Origin: Struthio camelus
Taxonomy: Eukaryota > Chordata > Aves > Struthioniformes > Struthionidae
Length of the DNA stretch: 64,000 nt
Direction: 5' to 3'
Assembly (NCBI RefSeq): GCF_040807025.1
Contig: NC_090942.1
Span: 205,180,640-205,244,639 of the forward strand
This document shows, piece after piece, positions 36,640 to 50,000 of this stretch. How positions within the stretch are numbered: the first letter of the stretch is position 1; every line of letters begins with the position of its first letter. The position numbers were made by a program, and so were the translations under genes. The notes under the pieces were generated by a model that was given only the letters and a program-made list of their open reading frames with translations, made no database searches and was not told the DNA's origin.

Positions 36640-37980
36640 ATTTATTAGAGCTCCCTCCTCCCCACTGATATCAAGATTTCTTGCCTGATCTCTTATTCTT
36701 CTCGTCCCACCAGATCCCCATTATCCTCCTTCCTCCCTCTGTGCATACATTCCTCCCACCTCTTTCCTCCCCTGCACAAAATTAATACTGCTTCTCCACG
36801 GGCTCATGCTCACCAGCCTCTTCAGCTACCACTTTCCTTTACCCCTAGGCTTATTTGTCATTACAATTCATTTTGTTTTCTTGATCTCCTCTTTTTCTAG
36901 CTCTGAATTACTTTCCTTCAGTTCAACTTCCCCATTCACTTGCAACGGCTTCCACAAAAGGCTCCTACTGAATGCACAGACCTAAGCCTACAGCCTCCAG
37001 TCCACCTCAGAGGTCTAGGACCTACCTAGCCACACTTTGCAGGGGATATCATGGCAGGAGTTATTTCAGCCAGCTCAAAATGAACTGATGTGTTTATCTG
37101 GAAGACTGCAGGTCCTAACACGATCACAGAAGCTGCACAGCTTTATTAGCACTGTGCTGCCCTGGTCTAATCAGATTCCATGCTGACAATACCTTTACTA
37201 GCAAAGAGAAATGGGACAGGGTCTGTTCTCTAGCTCTAAAGGCAAGTCACGTAACACAACTCCCATGCATACTGCTAAACTTTTTTATACAGCTCAACAA
37301 AGTGTGGCTTCATCAATACTACCTAGGTGGAACTGTCCTTGGCCTGTCCTACCATCCCAAAATATGCTGGGACCTTGCCCAGGAGAGCTCTCTGGTACAG
37401 TGCAAAACCACACCAAAGAGCCATCAACAATACGGGCAGTCATGTGCCAGGGCTTAAGCCTGCATTCTGGCCTCATTTAATTAACCTGTAAAGACATGAC
37501 TACGGTTTTCTGAGCAGGCTCAAGCCTGCACTAGATTAAGGGCAACAAGTTGCCCTGCACACCAGAGCCCTCCGTGGCTCTTAATGCTGACGCAGTCCAC
37601 TGAGGCGCTCCTAGAAATCTAGTTTTGTCCTGGACTCTGTCAGCTCCAAATCCATCTATCAGCATCTAGTCATTCCCCACTGTTTTCTGCTCCTGCCCTG
37701 GGAGCATCTCACACATGTCTAGTCTCCTCCTCTTTTAGCATACCTGCCCTGGCCATTCTTTCCACTTCTGGGTTTTAATTACCACCCTTACCACTGACTT
37801 ACAAGTCCACTCCTGACCTGTTTCCCACTACAATAATTATATCTGGTCTCTCTGCTATTTACTTCTGGATTTCTCTGCCAATAATAAACTCAAAGTTGTG
37901 GTCTCAGATGATGCACATTTATCTGCGGTCCTTTTCCCATCACAGCAGTGCCTAAACTCATGTGGCCTCTCCCCCCAGAA
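36640..37980 (+). other. Pyrimidine-rich blocks in the DDX10 intron
   Basis: Two segments, about 36640-36990 and 37600-37980, are roughly 72-80% C+T in the lines I counted (36721-36780: 48 of 60; 37741-37800: 43 of 60). The sequence between them near 37081-37140 is balanced. The segments are not simple repeats. The transcribed strand of DDX10 would be purine-rich here. No coding frame is recognised. Confidence 0.6.
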
Positions 37981-39502
37981 AACTCTAAATGTCCCATTTG
38001 GCTAGGCTGCTCAAAACTGCTTTATGTATCATTTTGTTAACTTCCATTCAGCTTAAATGCTGGAGAGGAATCTGAAGCAATCTGACTTGTGCGCAAAATT
38101 TCAGGGCTCTTGTCTTCTTCAAAAAGGCTGAGAATATGTACTCTCTGTTCTAGTCCTCCAGCACACACAATCAAGACTTAAAAGCAGGAAAGGAGTCTGT
38201 CTGAATTTGTAAAGATGAAAGAATGAATACAAACCTTTTCCAATCCCTTTGAAGGAGGTTAAGCACCTCCCTTATTATTAAAAAGTCAACTAAAAGTCTG
38301 GGCAAACTGAGACCAACACTGTGTCCTGAAGTTGCTATGAAGCCTCAAGTGACAGCATTCCTGAGAGATGTTTGCTACCCCAGGAACGTCTTCCTACTAC
38401 CCAGAGAAAGCTTAAATCCCAAAACTCACAGCAAAAAAATAACCCAAGCAAATTGTAACCCCCTAGCACGCACAGACCTCACACAACAGCTTCACACAGA
38501 AATATTTCACTCAAGGCAGCAAAACCAAGTTAAGCAACTTCACAGTCAGAAAAATGAATGCTAAAAAACGTCATTTTCCAAGTCAGCAGGGTTTTCATGG
38601 CAAAAATGTGCTGATACTGCATGTGAAAATTAGGACAAAATTTATGCTGCACCAATTTCTTTGCAAGACCACCATTTAAAGAAATGAATAGTGATGAGAT
38701 TTTAAAATGATTTTCCACTACATTTTCAAATATCTAAAAATCTTACATCTATATATGATGATCTTAAAGGAATTATAATATAAAACATGCTTTATTTGAT
38801 GTGCCTTGGCTTCTCAGATTCAGTATCTGAAATATGATTTTTAGACAATTAGCTTCCACACACGGCTAGGTTCCAAAGATCAAATAAAACCTGTCCTTTA
38901 AAATAAGCAATCCTTTGCAAAGCTCAAGTCAAAGTTCCCAATTTAAAAAAAAGAAAATTACGTAACTAAAACCCTCCTAAGATTTAAGTTGTATTTCAAA
39001 TACACAGACACAAGGTAGACAGTACTGCAGCAGGCAATTGTAGTGTGTTCCAAAGTCACTCGCAAACATAGTCAAAACAACATATTTAAAGTACATTGAC
39101 TAAATTAAAAGTATGATATGTTTACGATAAAAGTAATACATACAAACCTGACCAGCCCTAATATATGGCAGAAAAAAACCCACATATCTCAAGTTAGATC
39201 ATATATATAATCTACTTTTTCAGCTCAAAATTACCCTCTGTAGCCCACATTACATTCAAGACTAATCTCTCTGATGTAACCGAAATACTGCAGGCATTGA
39301 AACCTCCAAGAAAACATTCACTAAAAAAGCAATTCAAGTGAGAACAAAACCAATAAAAAGGAAAATCAAAAAGGACTCAAATGTGTCTGCATGGCTTAAG
39401 TTTACATCAGTAAACACAGTATGTTGAAAAACAGGTAACAAAAAAATTTTTAAAGTCAGTTCCTGCACACGATCTGTTGTGGTTGTAAAGGCAATGCAGC
39501 AC

Positions 39503-39632
39503 GTTCAGTGGACAGAGCGCGTGGTAAGCCCGCAGTCCTGGACTTCGTCTATGAAAATGAGAACGACCTCCTTTGTAAAGTGCTTTGAGATTTGCTGATG
39601 AAAATAATTTATCAGAACTTATTATTATTAAA
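39503..39632 (+). mobile_element. Ancient MIR-like (CORE/L2-tailed) SINE relic
   Basis: The stretch has the order expected of an amniote MIR-type SINE. A decayed tRNA-related head comes first (CAGTGGACAGAGCGCGTGGT), then a TCTATGAAAATGAGAACGAC segment like the MIR 'ATCTGTAAAATGGGGATAAT' region, then CTTTGTAAAGTGCTTTGAGA and GATGAAAA, and it closes with TTATTATTATTA. GTAAAGCGCTTTGAGAT followed by ATTATTATT is the shared L2/MIR 3' end. The central region is shortened. The assignment rests on remembered consensus features and was not computed. Confidence 0.65.
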
Positions 39633-42507
39633 CTGATAAAATATATTTTCCTGAGAAATATATTTTTTCTTTTCCATCCTACTTCATAGGAAGGGGAGCT
39701 AACCAAGGCCCTAGTCCTTAACTTTCCGCGTGAGCTGACACTCTGACTCCAAGGGGCCGCTCAGCTACTTGTTCCAAAAAAATTTACACTGATTAACACT
39801 GCCAAAAAACTGTCCAATTCTATCAACTTTTATTCTAAAAGCTTAGCGAATCTTGAGTCTAGCTGACGGCTTACGGGAAATGACTATATAAAAAGTGATG
39901 TCTGAATACATTAAAAAAAAAGAAAACGGCCGAGGTGATCTTCCCTAGATTAATGGTTATTTCAATGGCACTGGAAGTAAACTAGACAGAAACAAAAATT
40001 TTAAACTGACTGTCCCCTGACTGTTTTCAAAATACTTGCTAAACAGTTATGCTAGAAACCATGGTATTTGTCAAGATAGCTTTTTCTAGCTAAGGCTACG
40101 AGTTAAAATAATGCTAAAATTTGTTTAAGAATTGTGCTATTAAAATACTGCCTTTTTCCTGCACAAAGTATGCAACAATTCAGTAGTAATTGGGAAATGC
40201 CTGATATTACTAAATATTTAACAGGTAGCATCAATGACAGCAGGCTTCCTGTACGTGGTTGCTGGTAACTCCTTCCCACCAGCTTACCAGTATTCCAGGA
40301 ATCTGTCCTTGTGAAGTGATATGCTAATAAACGAGACAAGTGGTTTTCAGCGCCTCTCCGCTTACCACAGCTTTACCTCAGACTTTTTCAATAAACCCTT
40401 GGTTTTAGTGCTTCCAAGAAACAAACTGCAGATAACCTTACCCGCTGATCTCAAGATGCCCCCTCTACTCTTTCACTTACAGCAAAGCACTACTGCAGAC
40501 CTCAGCTCACACTTTACCTTCCGACCGGCAAAACACTGGAACCTGCACTACTACAGGCCTAGACGGACAAGCGTTAGCATCCTAAGATACTTCTCCCGGC
40601 GCCTTCATTTAGGGTTCTGCATAAATCACAATTCCAAAATTCACTTTTCTGCTGGTTCTCATCCCACAGCCAGCATTTGAGTAAACAAACAGAGATGATC
40701 TCTTCCAATAAAACAGGGTTTTACAGAATTCTCCAGCTCTAAAATCTCTGTCTTATATCCAGGTTTTACTGATCACAACCTCATATAGTAAAAGATAACA
40801 TTAACAATATTACTGATGTTATCTAGGGGAAGCCAAGAATAAAATTTCATTCCATTAACCTCATTCCACTCCAAGCAATATAAAAATACCACTAGAGAAC
40901 GCATTTATCAAGTATAGATAGATAGATTAGAACTCCAGTAACACGTGAAAAGCAAACAACAAAACCTCTTATATAACCCTCATCAATAAATGCCGAATCT
41001 TAACTTCATTGACATCATTATTTTGCTTCCCCCATTAAAAGCTAATGGGCAGGCCCAGCTGCCATAAATACAGCAGAAACTGGAAGAATCTTGTTATACA
41101 GTCGTGGGTCTCTTTCATTTTCTGCCCTTCTTTTTTATTATTTATTTATTTTACACCGTGCACTCAGTTTTGACACTCATTTTACGTGGAGCAGAGGTAC
41201 TGAACCAGCTCAGGGAAGGGAAAAGGGAGGAAACTCTTAACTCAGTTACAGTTACCCTCTTGCTCCCCCTTGCACTAAGAGGAGGCAATTTACCGCAGCT
41301 CAGAAAAGGCAATGTGTTTCCCCATCCTTGTCAGTTCGGCTGACCAGCACACTGGTGAGCAGGCTGGAGGGGACACAGTCACCAGCTTCTTTACTCAGGG
41401 TTATCCAGAGCTTAAATCCATGTCACACCACCCAGCCCTAGGTACCGCCCCTACACCGTGCAGTCACATCGCAGCTTGTGACAATCTAGCCACTAGGACT
41501 TAGCTGATTCAGACCTGAAAAGCAAGAGATGTTATAAAACTAGACATCTAGAAGAGGGCAAAATAAAGGTTTATACTCCCCTTTAACAGCACTAAGTGCG
41601 TGGACCTGTTTCTGAATCTGTTACACAATAGGCTGTTTGTCAGAAACACATGGATAGCCCACTTGTTGCTGTGAAGTGAATAACAAAAACCGCACAGGAC
41701 ACGTCCTCTGACTTTCCTGCAGTACGTGTTTAAAAATGCAGTACATCGCCATCAGCTATGGATCCTCAGCCCCACCCTGTGCTTTTCCATTATATGACAG
41801 CATACAAAATCTCCCCTTCTAAATAATTAAAAATATTGTTTTAAATTACAATAAAAAGCTTAGTATTGTTAATTTTATTACACATGTGGTTGCAACTTAG
41901 ATTCCACTTCATTTGTGCTGTTGAAGAACCTGAGCAACACTGAATCATGCAACTTATGTTTCACCTTGCACAAATTTGTTTAATATAGTGCCGTTACAGA
42001 GGGCTCATCCAAACCCTCATATGACTTCAATATTTTCCTTCCAAACAAAATCTGTAATGGAACAGTACAGACATGTATTTCTGAAACACAAGAAACCCCC
42101 AGGGAATTAGTCAAGATTTTTGCATGTGGAATAGTCTCACTGAGATCCCTTCAACACGGACTCAAAAATATTGGTAATACATCTTCACAAAAGAAAATAA
42201 TATCCTTAGCAGAGATTTCTGTTCAGTACCTAGCTTGCAAGTGAATTCTTAAATATTAAACCCTTGAAGCAAGAAGATGACTGTAAAATGAGTTTTTAAA
42301 CAAAGTAGTTTTAAAAAGGCATGAGCATTTCAAAACGGACGTGCAAAATGTGTTTTGATAAAAGAAGAAATATGAACAACTACAGTTCCTGTCCTTCCTT
42401 TAATAGGAGCTAAACCAGACCTCTTCCAGGGATAACCTCTGGAGCAGTGAGAGGATAGAAAAGATAAATATATCTTGATATATCATGGAAAAAAATAAAA
42501 GGCATAC

Positions 42508-42641
42508 CCGTAGCTGTCTTCGCTTTCTGAATCACGCTCCTGGTCAGAATCTTTGTATTTATCAGGATCTGGAAGAGTACTTGGATCAAATTCTTCTTCA
42601 CTTCCACTGTGACCAAGAAAGGCCACTGTTTCCACTCCATC
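42508..42641 (-). CDS. DDX10: DDX10 penultimate coding exon (44 residues plus 2 bases)
   Basis: This exon encodes an acidic part of the DDX10 C-terminal tail. It starts DGVETVAFLGHSGSEEE and continues FDPSTLPDPDKYKDSDQE; human DDX10, as I remember it, has GFDPSTLPDPDKYRSS after an acidic run. It ends in serine/acidic residues (RDSESEDSY) typical of casein kinase 2-type sites. The acceptor is CACGTTACAG before GAT (phase 0). The donor is TACGG followed by GTATGC, leaving two bases that join the T of the terminal exon. The exon length of 134 bp equals 44 codons plus 2. Frame extensions beyond these limits read into intron. The helicase motifs lie in exons outside the window. Confidence 0.95.
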
Positions 42642-45600
42642 CTGTAACGTGACAAATGGAGAGTTACAAGACAAACAAACGAGTCCACGTTACGTCCCAC
42701 AACCCCATGAGCAGGATGCCATAACAAAAACAACATTGTTCAAAAAAGCTCACTGATATATGTTCAAATACTACTTTCCCAACCTTACCAACTTAAATCT
42801 ACCAAAGCTACAAAAGGTTTTGGCAGCAACTAATCAACAGGCATCTGAGAGAAAGCCCTTAAGTAGCGTGAAACTTTACTGTTTCCCAGAAACATACTGG
42901 CAAAGAGAGATGAGCCTACAGACACACTAATCACTTGTGTGCAATGCACTTTACAAAACGCTCTGATTTAAAACTCCGTCAGGTTTCCTTGCAGTTAAAC
43001 AAAATGCTGCTTATGCTGAACTAACTGTTCTAGAGGAGTTTCAACCATGCACCACAGTGGATGCGTATTCTTTAGGCCTCCTCCAAGAACCCATCTCCCC
43101 TCTCCAGAGCTCAACATGCCTCAGTCTCCTCAGCACTTCTTCGAAAGGCTGCTGGAGCTGGCACGTTTCACCAAGGGTGCTGGAGTGCCTCTCTAATTTC
43201 TTAACAAAGAGCACCAGGAAGCTACTTCTCCATAAAGGCCTAGATAATATAATAAGGCCAACTGCTTTTGCAGTGCTGAACTAACGGTAATGTTTCTGTA
43301 CGTGTTTCTCTTGCTAACAAGCACAAAGGAAGCAGATATATGAATGTCATATGCAACAGTGTATGTACACATAGGGGGAAAAAACCAAAAAGCTTACAGG
43401 CACTTCTAAGCACTATGATTCCTAGATCCATACATTTCACATGGGAAAAAGAAAAACAAATGCAAAGAACCTATAATTAAAGACGTTGCTACCTTTTGTT
43501 TACATATCTAAACAACATACATATATGGTTGAATTTCCAAAGCAGTACCCGTTTAAATGATCCATCGTTCTACAAATAATTTTACATCATTAAATACTTC
43601 ATTCTTCCTCTGGTTTTTCATCTGTCCATCTCTCTCCAGCCCCAGGCTCTACCGCTGCAATTAGGTATGTACACAGCTCACCACAGTAAAAAACCCTCAC
43701 ACCAAAGGTCCCCTGTATATTTAGATGTACAAGGAGAGAGAGGCAACTGGCTGGCCAGGGCCCAGGTTAGTCCCCACTGCACAGAGTCCCTCACTGGTCA
43801 TCCAGGAGCACTTCCACAGCGCATTGGAAGGTCACCAAAGGAGCACACAGGAGAAAGGGGTAAGAGAGAGATTTGCAATCACAAGGCAGAAGAAAAGCAT
43901 ACGAAGCATGCATTTTGCTCTTGACTATTCTGAATGGCTGGGTATATAAAATCTCTAAAAGCACCATCAGACTCAGCAGCACTGTAAACTACCTAAGGTA
44001 CCATAACGGCTAACTGAAAACCATGCTGATTACTGGGAACTTCAGGTGCTACTTTACTATAAAGTCACAAAAAATAAAAAGTAGTGGAAAGGCATTTGGA
44101 GTTAGACACTATTTTCTAACTTGCAAAAATATTATTCTCTGGTTCATCTTTTAGTACAATATTACAAAGCACTATTAACTCAACAGAAAACTACTTTTAA
44201 AGTTACCTTCTTACTAATGCATTTCCACATCTGAAAAAAATTGTACATGAAATTGTAGTTGACTTCCGCTTCTTGTAAACCTTAAACATTTGCTCTTTAC
44301 TTGTCCCTCCCATTGTGTCTATTCTTTCAACACAACTGGCACATACTAACTATGTACTTGCAATAAACAAAGAGAAACACTATTCAAAGCTGTGGTATGG
44401 AACAAAGCATTGTTTAAAATGCGGATGTGAGGCTGTACTACAGAATGATGTGATACTAACATTTATTGGCAGTTATTTTTGAAGATTTGGACCATTCATT
44501 CATATACTCATTTACAGCAACAAAACGTTGACACTGCATTGTCTCCTAAGTTTTTTCATTTATGTACTGCATATATAAGGCGATTAAACATATACTGATT
44601 AGAGCTTAACTTTTGTTACACATTCACAGTCATTCTTCTAGAAGGAAATTTGCAGATACGCAGTCAAGGCACTACCTGTAGTTAGGCAAACGCTGTAAGA
44701 AATAATTGACAAAAATACTTCTTTAGTTCACCAGGAATCATGAGGTCATCTTTCTTGTAAGTATTGCCTGTTACATATTCAATTAACATATTTGTAAGTC
44801 TCTGAAATTGTCAGAAACTTTTAAATGAACATTTATCAACCACAGTTGAATAAGAGAAACTCATTATTTTTCACTCTTGCTTCAAGCTCATATCAGCCAG
44901 TTGGGAAGGAGAAATCTTATGACTGAACTTCGCATTACTTACCACAAGAACTGGAGCCAAAAAGTCAAAGACATAGTTCCATATAATAAACCCTTGTAAA
45001 AATTCTCCAGAGAAAATTCACAAATAGGATACAATTTACAAAATTTGGACTGGCTGCTTCCTATGGCAATCATCACTATCAAATAAGAGATTAACTGAGG
45101 AACAGATTTGGGCCTTCTGTCATTTAAGTCTGAGGTAGATGACAGCGTTCTTCGGAGCACAAACTACTATAAAGTTCTACCACAGAAGGAAATACATTCA
45201 GATGTCAAATCAGGTTGGTCCGGGAAACAGGACGCAGCGTCACATATCTTGCTGTTTGCACTCTGCCAAGGGGTAACAAGCTTCCTCTTTTATTACAGCC
45301 CACAGGTTGGTCTGTGCATTTTGCAATCTAGTCTTAGTACATGGAAACTTGGCATGAAGACTTTCAGTTTCGATACGGCACTGACATGAAAACATTTCTG
45401 CATTCACACAGTATCCCTCTGAGGCATAAGGAGATGCTTTTTACACAAACACAAAACTTCAGGAAAATTCAGCAAAAGCTTCAGTGCTGGAGTGTTGGGA
45501 AAACTTACTGTCATCGGCTCTCTACGCAGTACCAATTCAGCAATGATCACGCTCTTCCTAATTTTATACGTTTTAGAAACGCACGCAAGGCGAGGGCAGG

Positions 45601-46739
45601 CTCCTCTACAGAGTTTTTGTCCTGCTTCAAGACAGAACACCATTAGCTCAACTTCTACTTATCTTTGTTATGAGATGAAACGAGAACCTCCCTTCTTCGT
45701 AAAGAAGCCCGAATAGCTCATGGAGCTCATGTAAATGTGTTAGGCACGCTAATAGAAGCTTAAAAATGAAGGAATTGATGGGCACTTTTAAGGAGACAGA
45801 CACTCGAGGGACTAGAATCTTCCGAATAGTGGAAGGATGTCTCATTTCTACCAGGCATTAGGCCTTCAGGTGAAAAGTATCTATTACAATAAGATAAACA
45901 GGGAGGGCAGAAAAACATACCATGAAAGACTGCACATACATAAAAGATGCTACATTTTACAGGATTTAATTAATAAAATTCATATATAATATAGTTATTT
46001 AATTTATAGCAAATTTAATTTAATAGGTGTTTTTTAATCAGATTAAATTTTATTGAGTTGCACTTCCTATGTCCAAACCCTTAAGCAATTCATCAGTTCC
46101 TAGTAACCGGGTTGAGGGGGAGAAAGAATTGTTTCAGAATTGCCAAGTCTGTCCACAGTACTTTATGTAAAGCTCAGTGAAGGAGTGTTGCCGATTAATT
46201 AAAAATAAGTTTGTGGCTCGTCTAGACAATCAGCTCCTTTTGAGATATGTCACCTTTGGCTTTTGTTAATAAAGCATGTGGCCTCTCCTAGTAAGTGATG
46301 TTTGTGGCTTAACATTAAACAAAGTAAGCTTTAAATATTGTTAGTAAGTTACTCCATATAAGTACACAACTTTTCAAAATTTAGCGTATTAAGGTTCACA
46401 TAAAAGGATACTTAAAAATATAATATAAACCCTTTCATAAACTGATGGCATTCCAAATTTTATTAATTTTCTTTTTTCCACAATTATTTTTCACACAAAA
46501 GTGAGAGCTGGTTTTGCATCATTTTTATGATGGAACATATTCACAGAAAGGGAGGTGCTGGGACATTTCTTCAAAGCCATCTGACTCTGGATTGCCCTGA
46601 CCTCCTTGTGGGGGGTCATAACCTGATCTCTTAACCCAGAATACTTTGTCCCCAGCTAATACACAGTTGCTCTGTTATTTCATCATCTACACTGCCTTAA
46701 GGAAATACAGCTATTCTTGTGGTTCACAAATAGAAAAGC

Positions 46740-47010
46740 AGCCTTTGATGTAGCTGGGGTGTTTGATCCAATACTTGCTTGGAAGATCAAGCCTCAGACC
46801 TCAGCCTGGATACTGACTGGGAGCCAGTGGAGCAAACTGAGTGCAGATCTAATGTACAAAGAGCTGCCTAAACCACCTACAAACGTGTCAGCCACACTGC
46901 ATACTATCTAAAGGTCATCAATAGCCTTCATATCCAGCTCGACCTAAACTGAATTACAAAGGTCCTGCCTGGAGGTGACAAACACATAGAGCACCATTAC
47001 ACTGAGGCAA
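46740..47010 (+). repeat. Possible ancient interspersed repeat
   Basis: Phrases such as GACTGGGAGCCAGTGGAGCA, GTGCAGATCTAATGT and GTCCTGCCTGGAGGTGACAA follow the order of an old strand-biased repeat common in amniote introns ('gggaagccactggagg', 'gtgacatgatcagat', 'agtccaggcgagaggtgacaa'). The match is from memory and is loose. I do not assign a family name. Confidence 0.25.
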
Positions 47011-50000
47011 GGATCATTTTTTCTTCTAAGTTAAAAGGAAAAAGGCCATACTTCTAAGATGATGTTTAATGTCAACCTTCATGAACTGCGATCAAGTCAC
47101 AGGAGCTTTCTCCCTGTTATCTTCTACCATTTGTCACTTGCATCAAAATCATCTTGAACATTAATCCTAACAGGTGACATCTACTTCTCTTCTGCAATTT
47201 GTCCTGTCACTCCTCCTAGGCTTGTTTCTTCTTACATGTAGGTAGTAAGAGGAAGCAGCGTACAAAAGGGTGGGAAGAGCAGAGAACATGTTGTTGTTGC
47301 AGGACTTCCTGATCTCACGGTCTGAAGCTTGCAGATGCTTTTGAGGCACACAACAGAAAGCCAAGGATTTGGACGTGAATAGGGTCAACTATTTCTGGAG
47401 TTTCAAGGGTCTAGCCAGATGGCTGCAATAGTTTAAATGTGTTTACTACCGAAGGTTGGTACACAAAAATTGGAGAAACCACGGTGGTAGTTTAACTCTT
47501 GGTGACAGATATAGACTTTGATGCTGAGATGTTCTAACTTGTCTTCCAAACGTTGGAAGGAGTCAATCAGAGCTTCTGGATTTCACGTCACTTTAAAGGG
47601 AGACCATTCTTGTTCTTCAATGGAGGTGATAGCTAGGTCTTGGCTGCTTCTTCAAAGCGCTCACCCTTCCCAAGCAGCATCAGTCTCACCAACGTTCGAT
47701 TTCATCCAGTTGTTCTTTGTTTATTTTTAAGCAATCTGACATCTTCAAAAATAAAATTAGCATAGCTGATGCAGTAGAATCTTACTGTATACCAGTGATC
47801 TAAAAGAATGTCCTTAAAAATACTTTATTTTCTTTCTGAGCATTCCTATATGCTCAACATATTATGGCTAGTGAACGGGTAAGCCTTTATTCCAAACCAG
47901 TACATGCTGATACATATATACCGCCATGCCAATTTTTAGAGCGTAAATGTAACAAAGGAATCTACTTTTAAAATTTCTCCTGCTACCAGCACAGTTCAGA
48001 ACCATGGAAAATACAAAAATCATAAAAATTTCACATTCACATTCTACTTTTTGATAGTAAAGCTCCTCTAGATACCATAGTAGAAGGCATACATTTATTG
48101 GTAAACCTGATTTTTTGTAAAGTACTTAAATTCTGTATTAAGAGTTAATAACAAACATGATAAATGCATACTGAGAAAGATTCTATCATGCCTAGCACTT
48201 CATCTGTGACCTATGCAAGGGTAAATTTTGATCTAAAAAAATCTCTCTACAAATGAAATTCACACGAACAAAGAACACATTCTGAATACATCAACAGTTT
48301 TATTAACTTAACTATTATATACCTGTTTTATCTGAAAGCCAGTGCAATCTAGTTTGAAATAATTATTCTAAATTGGGTACACAGCATTTTAAAGTATTCA
48401 CTGCAAAGGCATTTAAAGAAGGAGAGCATTAGAAATCTGACTTGGGTAGAAAGTGGTTTAAGCTTTCATTTTCACGGGTTATACACTATCACATCACACC
48501 AGAACACAGGAAACTGCACTATCACTTTAGGCCAAGTTCTCTATTGCCACAAGCAACCATACCATTTGAGCAATCAACCTCATGCTTTTATTGATCTGCA
48601 TCTCATAACCAGTTGGCTAGTTCTGCCCCATTATTCAAATGGGAATGCTCTTTCAAAAAGTCAGTTATACAGTGATTAAAAATCCCTTTATAATTAAACC
48701 TGCTTTGGCTCATATTCGTTTATACCCATTTGTTCTCGGGCCAAAAAGACAAGGTGAAGCTCCTGGAGGGTTCCACCCCATATTTTTACTGATTGAGAAG
48801 GATTTGTGAGTGCACTTCCATGTTATCTAAATGACATTGATTAGGATGGGACTTTGACCTTCTTCAGCAGCAATTTGCAATGCAGTGTATTTACAAACTC
48901 CTGCTAACCTAAAGATTAAATTCTGCAAATTTCTGAGAAAATCATCCAAAGACTTTTTTCTCCAGCGTATTTGCTCTTCTTTGCAGTTGAATTATATAAT
49001 GGCTACATCTCATGATTAGGCCTTATGCTTTTAATTCTTTATTTTACTCCTAAAAGCCCTTCATAGATGCTCACTGTAAATACAAGATTTTTTTAATTGT
49101 TACTGGCTATAATTTTCAATGTGATTACAATAAAAGGGCAACCTAATACAATTCTGATGTTAAAAGTCAGGATAAAACAATTATACTGTTAATTTGATTC
49201 ATGTTACCGACATGAAAATACAACTTAAACAAGATAAATGAAGTTACTATGAAAACGAAGGTAGGTAGCACTGGTAGCAAAATACACAACAGAATACATA
49301 AAAATTTGACAAACAAAAGGGTTCATCCTACTGCACATAACAACCTTGATTTCAGAGAGTGATAGTTCACAGATTTACAGTGAACTGAAAAGTGAAAGCC
49401 CAGTGTAATGAAATAGGAGCACAGGCACACAGTTGCTTTATTTGCCATAAAGAATCAAGCCTAGGATGTTTAGCACTATAAGCAAACCTCTGGCATTTCA
49501 GCTAACAGCGTAATAGCTTAATCTCTAGAAAAGTATAAAGGTTCCAGTATTTGCCATGCCAGCACCTGGACACAGAAGGCAGTATGCATATCAAATCACC
49601 GTCGGAATGAAAACTGATTCAAAACATTTAACAATGCAAAGGCTCCAAAGTGGAAAAGTCTAAACAATTTTTAATCTGAAATCTTTCTAATACCAGATTG
49701 TTAAGTATTACTTTGTGTGCAAGGGAGCAAGTACTACAGGACCTCCCCCCCCTCCCCGTGCCTTATAAAAAAATGCAAAAAAGCCCTAGGAGAATCAAAC
49801 ATGTCAAATACATGTCCAAAAGTCTAAGGGCCGCTTACAAAAAATAAAAAATGACATCCTGGAACACTGCTTTTAAATTTATATTCTACACATGTAATCC
49901 TTGACCTATCTCTTTACATTCCCCTCCTCTCTCTTTCTCTTTACTTCTAGGTTCGCAGCAGTCATGGCTGTCAGCCCAAACACAGAAAACAATTCTCCAA

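Larger units (their letters stand above)
28433..42507 (-). other. DDX10: DDX10 last intron, about 14.1 kb
   Basis: On the minus strand the intron starts with GTATGC at 42507 and ends with a TTTCTGCAG acceptor at 28433. No coding exon or nested gene is recognised inside. It holds a 56-bp tandem duplication near the acceptor, a CpG-dense islet, a CR1 end, pyrimidine-rich blocks and a MIR-like SINE (all listed). It also has minor simple features: a 22-bp imperfect tandem duplication at 32284-32327 and a T-run near 34847-34861. Open frames such as 32928-33344 on the plus strand show no family similarity. Confidence 0.85.
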
